A stretch of DNA of 64,000 bases from Cyanobacteriota bacterium (GTDB taxonomy: Bacteria > Cyanobacteriota > Cyanobacteriia > PCC-6307 > Cyanobiaceae): positions 1 through 64,000 of the forward strand of contig JAQCGH010000001.1 of NCBI GenBank assembly GCA_027620015.1. Direction: 5' to 3'. Shown piece after piece: positions 37,571 to 46,062 of the stretch; position 1 is the first letter of the stretch, and each line of letters starts with the position of its first letter. The notes beneath the pieces are model-generated. The model worked only from the letters and a program-made list of their open reading frames with translations, was not told the origin of the DNA and did no database searches. A program made the translations under genes and the position numbers.

Positions 37571-38497
37571 ATGGGCATTCGCATCGCGGTGTTGGGCCTG
37601 GGCGCTTGGGGGCAGACCCTGCTTGAGCGCTGGGCTCAGCAAGGTCACACAGTGACGGGTTGGTCCCGGCGCTCCGGCTCCAGTCCGGCGGAACTGCTTG
37701 CCAACCAGGAACTGGTGGTATCAGCAGTAGCCATGGCAGGGGTCCAGACACTTGCTGAGCAGCTCGCTCCCCACTGGCCCTCTGGACTGCCTCTATTGAG
37801 CTGCAGCAAAGGCTTGGATCTTCACCTCCTGGCAACTGCCAGCCAGCTTTGGTCAAACCAGTTGGCGGATGCCGCCCCCTTGCTGGTGCTGAGTGGGCCG
37901 AATCTGGCAACCGAAGTAAGACAAGGTCTCCCTGCGGCCAGCGTTATCTCAGCTGCAGATGAGGATCTAGCCCGCCGCTTTCAACAACAACTAAGCGACA
38001 CATCGCTGAGGCTCTACACAAATACTGATCCGATAGGCACCGAGGCCGCAGGAGCGCTCAAAAACGTTATGGCTGTGGCGGCCGGCATCTCAGATGGACT
38101 AGCACTAGGTTCGAACGCCAAGGCATCCCTGCTCTGCAGAGGTTTAGCCGAGATTGGCGTGGTATTGGAAGGCCTCGGTGGGGCCACCAGTACTCTTTAC
38201 GGCCTGGCAGGTTTGGGAGACCTATTGGCCACTGCCAACAGCAGCCTGAGCCGCAACTATCGCTGTGGCTTGCTGCTTGCAGAGGGCTGCAGCGAAGAGC
38301 AGGCGAGCAAAAGGATCTCAGCAACTGTCGAGGGCCCACGTACGGCCAGAGCTGCCTTGCAGCTAGCAAAACGCAAAGGGTGGCATCTGCCGATCTGTGA
38401 ACAAGTTGTCCAGGTGCTCGAAGGCCAAACCACCCCTGCTGCTGCGGTAAAGGCGCTGATGGAGCGCGATTTGCGGCCCGAGCTGCAGCAATTATGA
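37571..38497 (+). CDS. gpsA: glycerol-3-phosphate dehydrogenase [NAD(P)+]
   Basis: 308 residues. The Rossmann loop GLGAWGQTL, SCSKGL, LSGPNLATEV, the catalytic Lys in GALKNVMAVAAGI and the substrate loop LAGLGDLLAT with VEGPRTA are all present. It reduces dihydroxyacetone phosphate to sn-glycerol 3-phosphate for membrane lipid synthesis. The product ends four bases inside the PhzF-like gene, so the two are coupled. ATG at 37571. Confidence 0.95.
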   Translation: MGIRIAVLGLGAWGQTLLERWAQQGHTVTGWSRRSGSSPAELLANQELVVSAVAMAGVQTLAEQLAPHWPSGLPLLSCSKGLDLHLLATASQLWSNQLADAAPLLVLSGPNLATEVRQGLPAASVISAADEDLARRFQQQLSDTSLRLYTNTDPIGTEAAGALKNVMAVAAGISDGLALGSNAKASLLCRGLAEIGVVLEGLGGATSTLYGLAGLGDLLATANSSLSRNYRCGLLLAEGCSEEQASKRISATVEGPRTARAALQLAKRKGWHLPICEQVVQVLEGQTTPAAAVKALMERDLRPELQQL

Positions 38498-39420
38498 GTC
38501 TTCCTGGCTCTAAGGAATTGCCGCTTATCTCCCTGCCAGCGGTCCTGATTGAAGCCTTTGCCGATGGCCCCTGTCGCGGCAATGGTGCGGCAGTTGTGCA
38601 CCTAGACCAACCTATGGGCGATGGGGCCCTACAGGCCATTGCCCGCAGTCTCAACCAGTCTGAGACCGCTTTTTTGTTGCAGCAGCTCGGCCGCTGGACC
38701 CTCCGCTGGTTCACTCCCAGCTGCGAAGTCCCGCTCTGCGGCCATGCAACACTCGCCGCCCTGCTGGCCTTGGGCTACTGGCAGCAGCTGCTGCCAGGAA
38801 AGGAATTGGAGCTGTTCACCCGCAGCGGGCCCCTTGCGGCAGCCCTTGATGCCAGCGGCTGCTCAGGGCATCTGGTATTGCCCAGCGCCGGTCTGCTGCC
38901 GGCTGAGCCATCGCCAGCGCTTATCAGGTTGCTGTATGAACGCCTAGGGGTGGCACCCCTGGCCTATTGGAGCTCAGGCCTCGGTTATCAGGTCGCTTTG
39001 CTAGCGCCAGAGGCAGCACTGGCCCAGCTGCCTGGCCTGGCTTCGGAATTAGAGGGTCCTGAAAGGGCCGGCTTGGTGTTGATGCAGGCCATCGAGGAAA
39101 GTTCAGTTGATTCACGTCCCTGCGTGCTTGGACGTTCGGCTAACTACCAGCTGCGCTTCTTCGCACCAGCACTTGGCATCGATGAGGATCCTGTCACTGG
39201 ATCTGCCCACGCGCTGGTTGCCCCATTTTGGCTCGATCGCCTCGGTCACAGCTCCGTGGTTGGTTGGCAATGCTCGCCACGACCGGGGGGGATGGTGTGT
39301 AGCGGCGCTTCTTCCGGCATGATTCGAGTTAGCGGTTCGGGCCATGTCCTTTGGAACGGCAGATTGCGAGTGCAGGCCGATGGCTCCGGATCCGAGTTCT
39401 GGGCTTCGCTGGTCGCCTGA
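38494..39420 (+). CDS. PhzF family isomerase-like protein
   Basis: 308 residues of the PhzF/diaminopimelate-epimerase-like fold. The active-site Glu is E57 in LNQSETAFL; EVPLCGHATLA and DEDPVTGSAHALV are family signatures. PhzF isomerises a phenazine precursor; most homologues outside phenazine producers have no known substrate. No phenazine genes are seen here, so the role is unassigned. It overlaps gpsA by four bases (ATGA). Confidence 0.85.
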   Translation: MSLPGSKELPLISLPAVLIEAFADGPCRGNGAAVVHLDQPMGDGALQAIARSLNQSETAFLLQQLGRWTLRWFTPSCEVPLCGHATLAALLALGYWQQLLPGKELELFTRSGPLAAALDASGCSGHLVLPSAGLLPAEPSPALIRLLYERLGVAPLAYWSSGLGYQVALLAPEAALAQLPGLASELEGPERAGLVLMQAIEESSVDSRPCVLGRSANYQLRFFAPALGIDEDPVTGSAHALVAPFWLDRLGHSSVVGWQCSPRPGGMVCSGASSGMIRVSGSGHVLWNGRLRVQADGSGSEFWASLVA

Positions 39421-39485
39421 GCCTTTACCGCGAGTTTTCTTTAAAAAAACGAATTATTCCGCACGGTCTCTGCAATCGGAGGTTG

Positions 39486-40433
39486 ATGCTGGCTGGCCCC
39501 ACGGCCGTTGCGGCGGTGGTGGTCGGATTTGCGGCCCAGGGCCTGGTTCCTCGACCCTATGGAGACGCCCAGGGCGAATTGCTGGATGTCCTTATCGATA
39601 CTCCGCCCCCAGAGCAAGACACCACTACCGCCGCTGAGCAATTGCGCCGTCTCGAGGCGCGTCGGGCAAAGCCTCAAACAACTGCTACTGCCAGCCTCGC
39701 CCTCGCTGAACCCGAAGCCGGCCCTGGAGTCGATCTAGAAATCCGCATCGCTCTGCTCGGCGCCGGCGCTAACCCCAAGCTCTCAGCTAGCGGAGGTTGG
39801 CAGGTTCTCAGCCGAAACGGTCAGCTGCTCCAGCAGGGCGGAGCTGGCAGCTTGGTGAACCTCACTGAACTCTGGCGCCAGGGAGCAGAAGCATGGCTGC
39901 AGACCAGTGCTGGCTCCCTACTGGTAAACGACCGTCCCTATGGAGGGCGACTGCGTCTGATACTTGAAGGTGGCGGCCTCAGGGCGGTGAATCACGTTGG
40001 TCTGGAGGCCTATATCGCCGCCGTGGTCGGAGCTGAGATGCCGAGCAGCTGGTCCCTAGAAGCTTTGCGCGCCCAAGCCGTAGCCGCCCGCTCTTACGCC
40101 CTCGCCCACATGGCTCGCCCAGCCAACCGCCACTGGCATCTTGGTGACACAACACGCTGGCAGGCTTACAGGGGGGTCTCCAGCAGCAACGAACGCACCC
40201 GCCAGGCTGCCGCAAGCACCGCCGGCCTGATCCTTAGTTACCAGGGGGCCATCGTAGAAAGTCTTTACGCCGCCAACCGCCAGATATCACTGGAAGCCCA
40301 TGGCCATCTTGGCGCAAGCATGAGCCAGCACGGCGCCCATGATCTGGCAAAGCAGGGCTATCGCTACAACCAAATTCTTGGTCACTACTACCAGGGAGCA
40401 TCTCTGGCCCGCCTTAAGGCTGGTGCGAGCTGA
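39486..40433 (+). CDS. SpoIID/LytB domain protein
   Basis: 315 residues from ATG at 39486, with a GGAGG directly upstream at 39478-39482; TTG at 39483 is also possible. A hydrophobic N-terminal export segment precedes the SpoIID/LytB domain: VGLEAYIAAVVGAEMPSSW contains the catalytic Glu, followed by LRAQAVAARSYAL, TRWQAYRGV and, near the end, GASMSQHGAHDLAKQG, a degenerate form of the usual GVGMSQYGA. In Bacillus SpoIID is a lytic transglycosylase acting on denuded glycan strands; in cyanobacteria a cell-wall amidase-enhancer role is assumed. The C-terminal HGVGM loss may affect activity. Confidence 0.82.
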   Translation: MLAGPTAVAAVVVGFAAQGLVPRPYGDAQGELLDVLIDTPPPEQDTTTAAEQLRRLEARRAKPQTTATASLALAEPEAGPGVDLEIRIALLGAGANPKLSASGGWQVLSRNGQLLQQGGAGSLVNLTELWRQGAEAWLQTSAGSLLVNDRPYGGRLRLILEGGGLRAVNHVGLEAYIAAVVGAEMPSSWSLEALRAQAVAARSYALAHMARPANRHWHLGDTTRWQAYRGVSSSNERTRQAAASTAGLILSYQGAIVESLYAANRQISLEAHGHLGASMSQHGAHDLAKQGYRYNQILGHYYQGASLARLKAGAS

Positions 40434-41277
40434 ACGCATCTGGCAGCAGGCGCTGCACTTATCCAGCAGGGCGGAAGCCAGCGGCTCCCTAGTTCCCCTA
40501 GCTACCGAGGTTATAGAAGCCCCGCAGCACCAGCCATTTGTTTTGCGGCGTCTGCTGAGTACCACACCCAAACATCTTCACCGTGATGGCCCCAAGGCGA
40601 ATCCTTTTTTACCCTGGGAGCAAGCCCTGGAAGTGGAACGGCTAAGCAGCGGTCATGTGGTGCTGCTAAACAAATATCCAGTGCAGGCTGGCCACTTGCT
40701 CCTAGTCACAGATTCCTGGCAGCCCCAATCAGGCTGGCTTTCTGCCAGCGACTGGCGAGGGGTCGCGCTTCTAGCAAGTGACACAGGGGGGCTTTGGTTC
40801 TTTAACAGTTGTGCCGCCTCTGGTGCCAGCCAGCCCCACCGGCATCTGCAGCTGCTGCCCCGCAGAGCTGGAGATGCCAGCACGCCCCTTGTTGCTGCAA
40901 TTCAAAATCAACTTGATAGCGGCGATAGGCCCTGGCCCTGGGCTTATCGGCTCAGTCGCCGCACAGACCCTGTTGGGGGTACGGATCTACCCGCCCTATA
41001 CCTCGAGCACGCTAGACATCTAGGCCTGGGTAACCCCCTGCAGGACCTTCACCCCAGGCAGCCATACAACTTGCTCTTCGACGACAGCTGGCTGCTCACC
41101 GTGCGGCGCACCAAGGAACATTGTGCTGGCTTCAGTCTCAATGCCCTTGCCTTTGCTGGCTATTTGCTCGCCACTGAGAAGTCGAATCTCGAGCTGCTTG
41201 AGGCAGAGGGCCCCTGGGCACTACTGCAAGCGGTCGCCGCCTCCCCTCTACATGCCCCATTCACAGAAATTCGGTAA
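40423..41277 (+). CDS. Ap4A phosphorylase-like ATP adenylyltransferase
   Basis: 284 residues from GTG at 40423, which overlaps the SpoIID-like gene by 11 bases. The HIT-like catalytic signature is HRHLQLLPR (HxHxQ), preceded by PVQAGHLLLVTD and followed by a C-terminal KEHCAGFSLNALAFAG. This layout matches the ATP adenylyltransferase/Ap4A phosphorylase family, which splits diadenosine tetraphosphate (or adenosine 5'-phosphosulfate) by phosphorolysis. Cellular role is probably alarmone turnover. Confidence 0.85.
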   Translation: MRAERIWQQALHLSSRAEASGSLVPLATEVIEAPQHQPFVLRRLLSTTPKHLHRDGPKANPFLPWEQALEVERLSSGHVVLLNKYPVQAGHLLLVTDSWQPQSGWLSASDWRGVALLASDTGGLWFFNSCAASGASQPHRHLQLLPRRAGDASTPLVAAIQNQLDSGDRPWPWAYRLSRRTDPVGGTDLPALYLEHARHLGLGNPLQDLHPRQPYNLLFDDSWLLTVRRTKEHCAGFSLNALAFAGYLLATEKSNLELLEAEGPWALLQAVAASPLHAPFTEIR

Positions 41278-41358
41278 TTTCTCGGTTGCGCAATAGGGCT
41301 TTGCCGGGGCTGGTTGGAAAGGAAGGGAACAAAAACCCTGCCTACACAATTTCAGCCC

Positions 41359-42159
41359 ATGACCCAATCGATCAAATCCAAATCAATCTGCCAGCGCGCT
41401 CTGAAGCAACGCAACCTGCGGGTAAACGAGTACTACCGTTTAGTTACCCCGATAGCTGTTCATTATTGCCGCCGCTGCCCTGAGCCCCTCGATGACCTGA
41501 TTCAGGTGGGGCTAATGGGCCTGCTTCGAGCAGCCGAGCTCTATAAACCGCAAACAATGACTCCTTTTGGAGCCTTTGCTAGACCCCACATCCGTGGCGC
41601 CATATTGCATTACTTGCGCGATTCGGCATTGGCCGTGCGGCTCCCTCGCCGCCAGATGGAGCTGCACGACAAGCTGCGCCGACTTAAAGCCAGTTGGAGC
41701 ATCGAAAAAGGGCAGGAGCCAACCGCAGATGATTTGCGGCTAGCCCTGGAGCTCAGCGACGAGCAATGGCAAGAATTACTGCGTGGTCAGGCGCTGGCCA
41801 GGCCAATGGGCCTGGCTACTGGGATCGAAGAAACCAGCTTTATTGAAGGTGCTTGCAGCAGGCCTTCGGAGGCTGAATTCAGCGGGACGGATGACTGGGG
41901 GCACGAAGGCCTTGCGGTGAGTAAGCAACTTGAGTGCCTCGAGCCCGGATTGAGGGTTGTGATCCAGAAAGTCGTGCTTCTAGGATGGACTTACAGGCGC
42001 ACCGCAGCACTGCTTCAGGTGAGTCCGATGACAGTGCAACGTAGGCTCAAACAGGGATTGGCTCACATGCGAAAAGGGCTACTTAGTGCAGATGCCGCCT
42101 CAATTCTCAGCTTCCAGAGGATCCCGCATCCCGCTCCATCTGTATCTCCAGTGTGCTGA
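41359..42159 (+). CDS. group 3 (SigF-like) RNA polymerase sigma factor
   Basis: 266 residues from ATG at 41359. Region 2 reads PLDDLIQVGLMGLLRAAELY with FGAFARPHIRGAILHYLRDS; region 3 includes EKGQEPTADDLRLALELSDEQW; region 4 contains the helix-turn-helix WTYRRTAALLQVSPMTVQRRLKQG. Group 3 factors in cyanobacteria control motility and stress genes, for example SigF. The exact class needs a tree. The gene is followed closely by a convergent small gene that overlaps its last 53 bases. Confidence 0.82.
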   Translation: MTQSIKSKSICQRALKQRNLRVNEYYRLVTPIAVHYCRRCPEPLDDLIQVGLMGLLRAAELYKPQTMTPFGAFARPHIRGAILHYLRDSALAVRLPRRQMELHDKLRRLKASWSIEKGQEPTADDLRLALELSDEQWQELLRGQALARPMGLATGIEETSFIEGACSRPSEAEFSGTDDWGHEGLAVSKQLECLEPGLRVVIQKVVLLGWTYRRTAALLQVSPMTVQRRLKQGLAHMRKGLLSADAASILSFQRIPHPAPSVSPVC

Positions 42160-42301
42160 TCGAAGCATTCACTGCTGCCAACTGGCGTTCCACACCGTCA
42201 CGCCAGTACTGCAGCATGCGCAACTTGCGTTCCTGGTGACTCCTCCAGCCACCAGAAACACCTCTGTCAACGCTGCCAAAGCATCCGATTAGGGGAAACA
42301 T
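42107..42301 (-). CDS. small hypothetical protein with coiled-coil
   Basis: 64 residues, ATG at 42301 or internal ATG at 42217. The core RKLRMLQYWRDGVERQLAAVNASISTLEIQM is an amphipathic helix of the sort seen in small picocyanobacterial proteins. It overlaps the sigma factor end by 53 bases on the opposite strand. No domain recognised. The rightward frame across the same bases looks less protein-like. Confidence 0.5.
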   Translation of the reverse strand: MFPLIGCFGSVDRGVSGGWRSHQERKLRMLQYWRDGVERQLAAVNASISTLEIQMERDAGSSGS

Positions 42302-42513
42302 GAGAAAGTAACGAAACTTCTAAGAGTTCTAGCGAGCCTGACGGGCTTACGGAGTGTCGTATTTCTCGCTTAGCAATGTCCCTGAAACCCGTTTTGTCAG
42401 TTTCAGCCCTAGCAGCTATGCAAGCACTCGATTTGGTTTTGAAACCGACAGCACGTAATACATTTGAGGGCTGTGGCCCATTGAACAGAAACTAAACACC
42501 CTGGGTTTCTAGA

Positions 42514-44130
42514 TTGCCGTTTCAGCCGATCAAACTCCTTGTAGCAGCTTCATTTGGGGGTACCCTCATCTTGTTGCAGACGCTTCCAGCGAGCGCTTAT
42601 GTGGCACTTATGGCGGGACAAAAAGCACGTCCTCTAAACGGAACCTTCAACAAGGTGCCGGTACTGCATTCAAATCAACCAGAGGAGGTTGAAGGCCCAG
42701 GCATCCTGATCAGCACAACGCCTGGCTCAGCCTATGCCGCAGAGACAAGGCAGCCTTTACGAAATGCCGAATTCACCTTCAACGGTGATTTTGGGGTGCA
42801 TATGCACCACAAGTATTTCCCCCCTAACCGCCGTCAGTTATCCCCTTCTTCCATTCGACCAGAGCTAACACTTGGGTTGATCCTGATCAATCCAGGCTTG
42901 AGACCAGTGCATATTCGCTTTGAAAACGGTGCAATTCGCAACAGTTTTGAGGCACCCTACCTAAACAATCACAAAATGGGTGTTAGACCTCTTGGTCATC
43001 GTCCTTGGAATACTGGTCCCGGAGATGCAACTGCTGTTCAGGTTCTGCGAGGTCGTCTAGATCCCAGGCTGAATCAGGAAGTCACTATCCCTGCAAGTAG
43101 CCGCATCGTCCTATTTCAGACCCAGCTGCCTGCGCTCGGCATTGCTAATGCATTGCTAAAAGGACGAAGTGACGGGCCTTTTCAGATGGCTGTTGTTGCT
43201 GCCAAAGACCCCAATAGTGACTGGGATCTAATATCTATTTTAGATCGGGGCCTGCTAGCACCTGGCAGGGTCTATCTTAATCGCATTGCTGATATCAAAA
43301 GCCGCCGAATATTTTCCCGCGTGGGTGGAGTTGCCATAGGTGATGCCTACCAGGCCGCACTCATCCATAATCTTACTCAGCAAGGTCCGTTACACTTCCC
43401 CCTGACCAGCACCAATCGTCATAATTTTGGAACATCTGATGTTCAGATAAACCCTCTGGTTAGTCGCATGGTTGATTCTTCACTAGACAATGTGGGCACC
43501 TATGGAGTGCGTTTTGACGTAGATCTAAAGCTCCAGGGTGTTGGACCCTATGAGTTAATTATCAGTCATCCAACAGCTATCGGCACTGGAAAACCCTTTA
43601 CTGCCTTTAGGGGATCATTGCAGGTAAGTACTGAGGAAGGTCTTCAAGAAATGCACGTTGGCCTGCGCTCTGGCCAAAGCCTACCAATTGCTTCTTTGAA
43701 TCTTCAGAAAGATATATCTAGCTCAGTGCGTATAAGCTTGGTATATCCAGCTGATGCTACACCTGGTCACCTACTTAGCATCGTGCCGGTCAGCCAATTC
43801 GCCATGGTGAAGGATCAAGAGAAGATGCTTGAACTTGCCCGCAAAACTGTCTCCTCAACACCTCTTAAGCCCCTCCAGTCCCCTCCTGTGATTCAAGAAC
43901 AAGATGGTGATTTTCAGAATGAGCCTAAAACTGTACCCACTTTAACGCTACAGCAATCCTTCTTAACCATGCCGCCGCTAATATCAAGCCCGCCACCTCC
44001 AATACCGTCTCCTGATTCTAGTTATTACCCCAGCGGGAAGTTGACTCCTAGAAGTCAATTCCTCGTCGATAGCAATAAGCAGGCCATAGAGGTGGAGCAG
44101 GATTTGATTCCTGGGTTGATCGGCCGTTAG
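42514..44130 (+). CDS. DUF3370 exported protein
   Basis: 538 residues from TTG at 42514. A signal peptide (LLVAASFGGTLILLQTLPASA) leads a DUF3370 domain with LNGTFNKVPVLHSNQPEEVEGPGILI and VHMHHKYFPP, both near the start. The C-terminal 90 residues are Pro/Ser-rich (PPLISSPPPPIPSP). Function unknown; it is expected in the periplasm or on the cell surface. The codons are more A/T-ending than in neighbours. Upstream, 42302-42513 holds an inverted repeat (CTGAAAC at 42382-42388, GTTTCAG at 42400-42406) and no gene. The next gene begins two bases after the stop. Confidence 0.75.
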   Translation: MPFQPIKLLVAASFGGTLILLQTLPASAYVALMAGQKARPLNGTFNKVPVLHSNQPEEVEGPGILISTTPGSAYAAETRQPLRNAEFTFNGDFGVHMHHKYFPPNRRQLSPSSIRPELTLGLILINPGLRPVHIRFENGAIRNSFEAPYLNNHKMGVRPLGHRPWNTGPGDATAVQVLRGRLDPRLNQEVTIPASSRIVLFQTQLPALGIANALLKGRSDGPFQMAVVAAKDPNSDWDLISILDRGLLAPGRVYLNRIADIKSRRIFSRVGGVAIGDAYQAALIHNLTQQGPLHFPLTSTNRHNFGTSDVQINPLVSRMVDSSLDNVGTYGVRFDVDLKLQGVGPYELIISHPTAIGTGKPFTAFRGSLQVSTEEGLQEMHVGLRSGQSLPIASLNLQKDISSSVRISLVYPADATPGHLLSIVPVSQFAMVKDQEKMLELARKTVSSTPLKPLQSPPVIQEQDGDFQNEPKTVPTLTLQQSFLTMPPLISSPPPPIPSPDSSYYPSGKLTPRSQFLVDSNKQAIEVEQDLIPGLIGR

Positions 44131-44132
44131 GA

Positions 44133-45191
44133 ATGGGCAAGTTGACAGGTGCAAATCGTCGTCGCTTCAGTTTGGAGTTACCAGTCGATTTGGTCGATAA
44201 AATTGACGCACTTCGTGCTGAATGGGGACTTCGCAGCCGCGGTGACATTTTAGAGCGTCTCCTGCAAGAGATCTTCCCCAAGTGTGAGGAAGTTGATGCC
44301 CATGTAATTAGTGATCATGAAGATCATCAAAATGATGGCGGCCCCACCGGCCAAGAGAGCAGGGATTTAAGCTTCAATGAACAAGGAGCGTTGGTACTTA
44401 CCACTCGTGGCTCGCGGGGCGACTTATGCCTAGATCGCTTGTCAGCTGATGCACAATTTGCTCTTATATTTGACCTTGATGCCTCTATTGAAGCTGAGGT
44501 GCGCCCTCGTCAAAGCGGCATAGATCTTCCTGGCTTTATAAGGCGCCAAACTGACCAACTCAAGCGCAGTTTGCAATCCACCCCTCCATCCATAGATCTA
44601 GCGGAGGAACCACTACCACAGGTAGGTGGCGATGTACTTGATCGTTCTCTTGCTAAGGCTCGAGACCATTGGCGTGAGCTATACGGCAAGGTTGCTAATG
44701 AGGCTGTACTGGAAGCTGCAATGGTGTGGTTGGCCCAGGACATCTGGGCTCAGATTGATCAGAGTGAAAGCCGTCCGTTTACTTGGTCTCTCGCCTGTGA
44801 TGTGGTTGCCAATACAGCTCCGAGCTGGAGCCGGGAGCCTGCAACTTTTGAGAGAGTCATGGTAATGGCTGGTCTATTGGAAGATCCATTCAGCACCTCA
44901 ACCCTTGAACTTCGATTACCAACTCTGATCAGGCGCTTTGTTCATCGATTCCGGAAGCGACGTAAGGGCACCTCCTTCCAGACGCTGGAACACACCATGA
45001 CCCTTCATGGAGCATTAAATCTTCTGCAATTGCCAACGACGCCGGGCCATCGTCTCACTCTGCGACAGATACGGGAGGCCTACCGTGAGATGGCGATGAG
45101 CCATCACCCCGACTCTGGCGGCTCAGAAGAAACAATGAGGCGCTTAAACGAGGCCTACCAGTTGCTGAAAGAGCTTTATCGCAACGAATAA
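44133..45191 (+). CDS. ribbon-helix-helix-like protein with C-terminal J domain
   Basis: 352 residues. Residues about 10-50 (RRRFSLELPVDLVDKIDALR then RSRGDILERLLQEI) fit a ribbon-helix-helix DNA-binding fold. Residues about 175-285 form an unassigned helical domain. The last 64 residues are a J domain: HGALNLLQL, then IREAYREMAMSHHPDSGG with HPD at 325-327 and LNEAYQLLKELY. The J domain should recruit a DnaK. Joining a DNA-binding-type N terminus with a C-terminal J domain suggests chaperone-controlled regulation or DNA-linked complex remodelling, by inference. It directly follows DUF3370, so the two are likely co-expressed. Confidence 0.8.
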   Translation: MGKLTGANRRRFSLELPVDLVDKIDALRAEWGLRSRGDILERLLQEIFPKCEEVDAHVISDHEDHQNDGGPTGQESRDLSFNEQGALVLTTRGSRGDLCLDRLSADAQFALIFDLDASIEAEVRPRQSGIDLPGFIRRQTDQLKRSLQSTPPSIDLAEEPLPQVGGDVLDRSLAKARDHWRELYGKVANEAVLEAAMVWLAQDIWAQIDQSESRPFTWSLACDVVANTAPSWSREPATFERVMVMAGLLEDPFSTSTLELRLPTLIRRFVHRFRKRRKGTSFQTLEHTMTLHGALNLLQLPTTPGHRLTLRQIREAYREMAMSHHPDSGGSEETMRRLNEAYQLLKELYRNE

Positions 45192-46000
45192 ATTGATCTA
45201 TCTACACTCGCCTGAGACGCATAATGAGTCTTGGGCCTATTCTGGTATGAGATTAGTGAAATAGTCTTGCGGACAATCTCGACCTGCCTCCCGAGACACG
45301 GCATGTTTGATACGCGGAAGCTCCAGTTCGCAAATTTGGATACATATATTGTTAATCTCATTTCAGACGCATAAATGGTCTTACCGCAAGACTTACTAAG
45401 GAATGATGATTGTTTAGGTCTAGTTCTTATCTGTGTGGGATTGTTTTGTGATGAAACTCGAGAATGCCTCATAGAGAAATACTGGTGCATTTCCAATGTG
45501 AACCACCTTTCTCTGTCGCAGAGTTTTTTTAGGCTTAATCTCCAAATTTCCAGAGTTTCTGCATGCATACTCCTTATAGGTTTGCAGAAAGTTCAATCCA
45601 GTTTCACCAACAAGACATTTGCTGCTGTCGACAGCAATGGCTGTGTGCCTTGTCCATCAGGTCGGAATGTTTTTGTCCAAAAGACCCGCATAACCGCAAA
45701 ACGATTGCAGTAACTGGCTTAGAAATCATGCATCACTGTGTCGTACACAGGTACGCGGCTTTACTCGCCAGCTATCGGGCGCCGCACCAATGCTTTGTAG
45801 TCAGCACGGGTAGGGATTTTTTCATGCCATCGAGATGTTTAATTGTCGCATTGTAGACTTGGATATAGACCCAACTCAGGTCTTGCCTAAACGCCCTAAG
45901 ACTGCGTTTGGCTGTCAAAAACGCCATCTATTTTTCTCCCCCAACTTGTATGGACCAAGAAGCCGTTATTCATCTTGGATGAGACACGTTCTGAGTCCAA
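45192..46000. other. A+T-rich intergenic tract without a convincing gene
   Basis: About 800 bases between the J-domain gene and the apcD terminator. Open frames exist on both strands but none has a recognisable product, a good start context or coding-like codons. Composition is clearly lower in G+C: I counted 24 G/C in the 60 bases 45361-45420. The left part (45215-45393) has a direct repeat (AGACGCATAA with a shared GTCTT, at 45215-45232 and 45365-45382) and two inverted repeats. It could hold an RNA gene, a decayed gene or mobile-element remnant. I see no tRNA, transposase motif or CRISPR. Confidence 0.6.
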
Positions 46001-46004
46001 TAAA

Positions 46005-46039
46005 AAGATCCGGATGAGAAAAGCGCTCCTCCGGATCTT
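46005..46039 (-). terminator. rho-independent terminator of apcD
   Basis: On the minus strand AAGATCCGGA (plus 46030-46039) pairs perfectly over 10 bases with TCCGGATCTT (plus 46005-46014), loop 15, followed by a T-run (TTTTTATT). It lies 24 bases beyond the apcD stop. Confidence 0.75.
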
Positions 46040-46062
46040 GGTGATCGATAAGACGGCCTAAA

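Noticed and set aside
37488..37910. N-terminal extension of the SDR frame over gpsA
   Set aside because: The extra 141 residues are antisense to gpsA and unlike protein; ATG at 37487 gives a normal SDR.
42086..42292. Rightward open frame over the end of the sigma factor gene
   Set aside because: The minus-strand frame across the same bases is more protein-like; both cannot be favoured.
45176..45568. 130-codon leftward open frame in the A+T-rich tract
   Set aside because: Product is basic and repeat-free without any recognisable fold, start context is poor, and it overlaps the J-domain gene's stop. Not supported as a gene.
45835..46017. 60-codon rightward open frame before the apcD terminator
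   Set aside because: It runs into the terminator stem and its product looks random.
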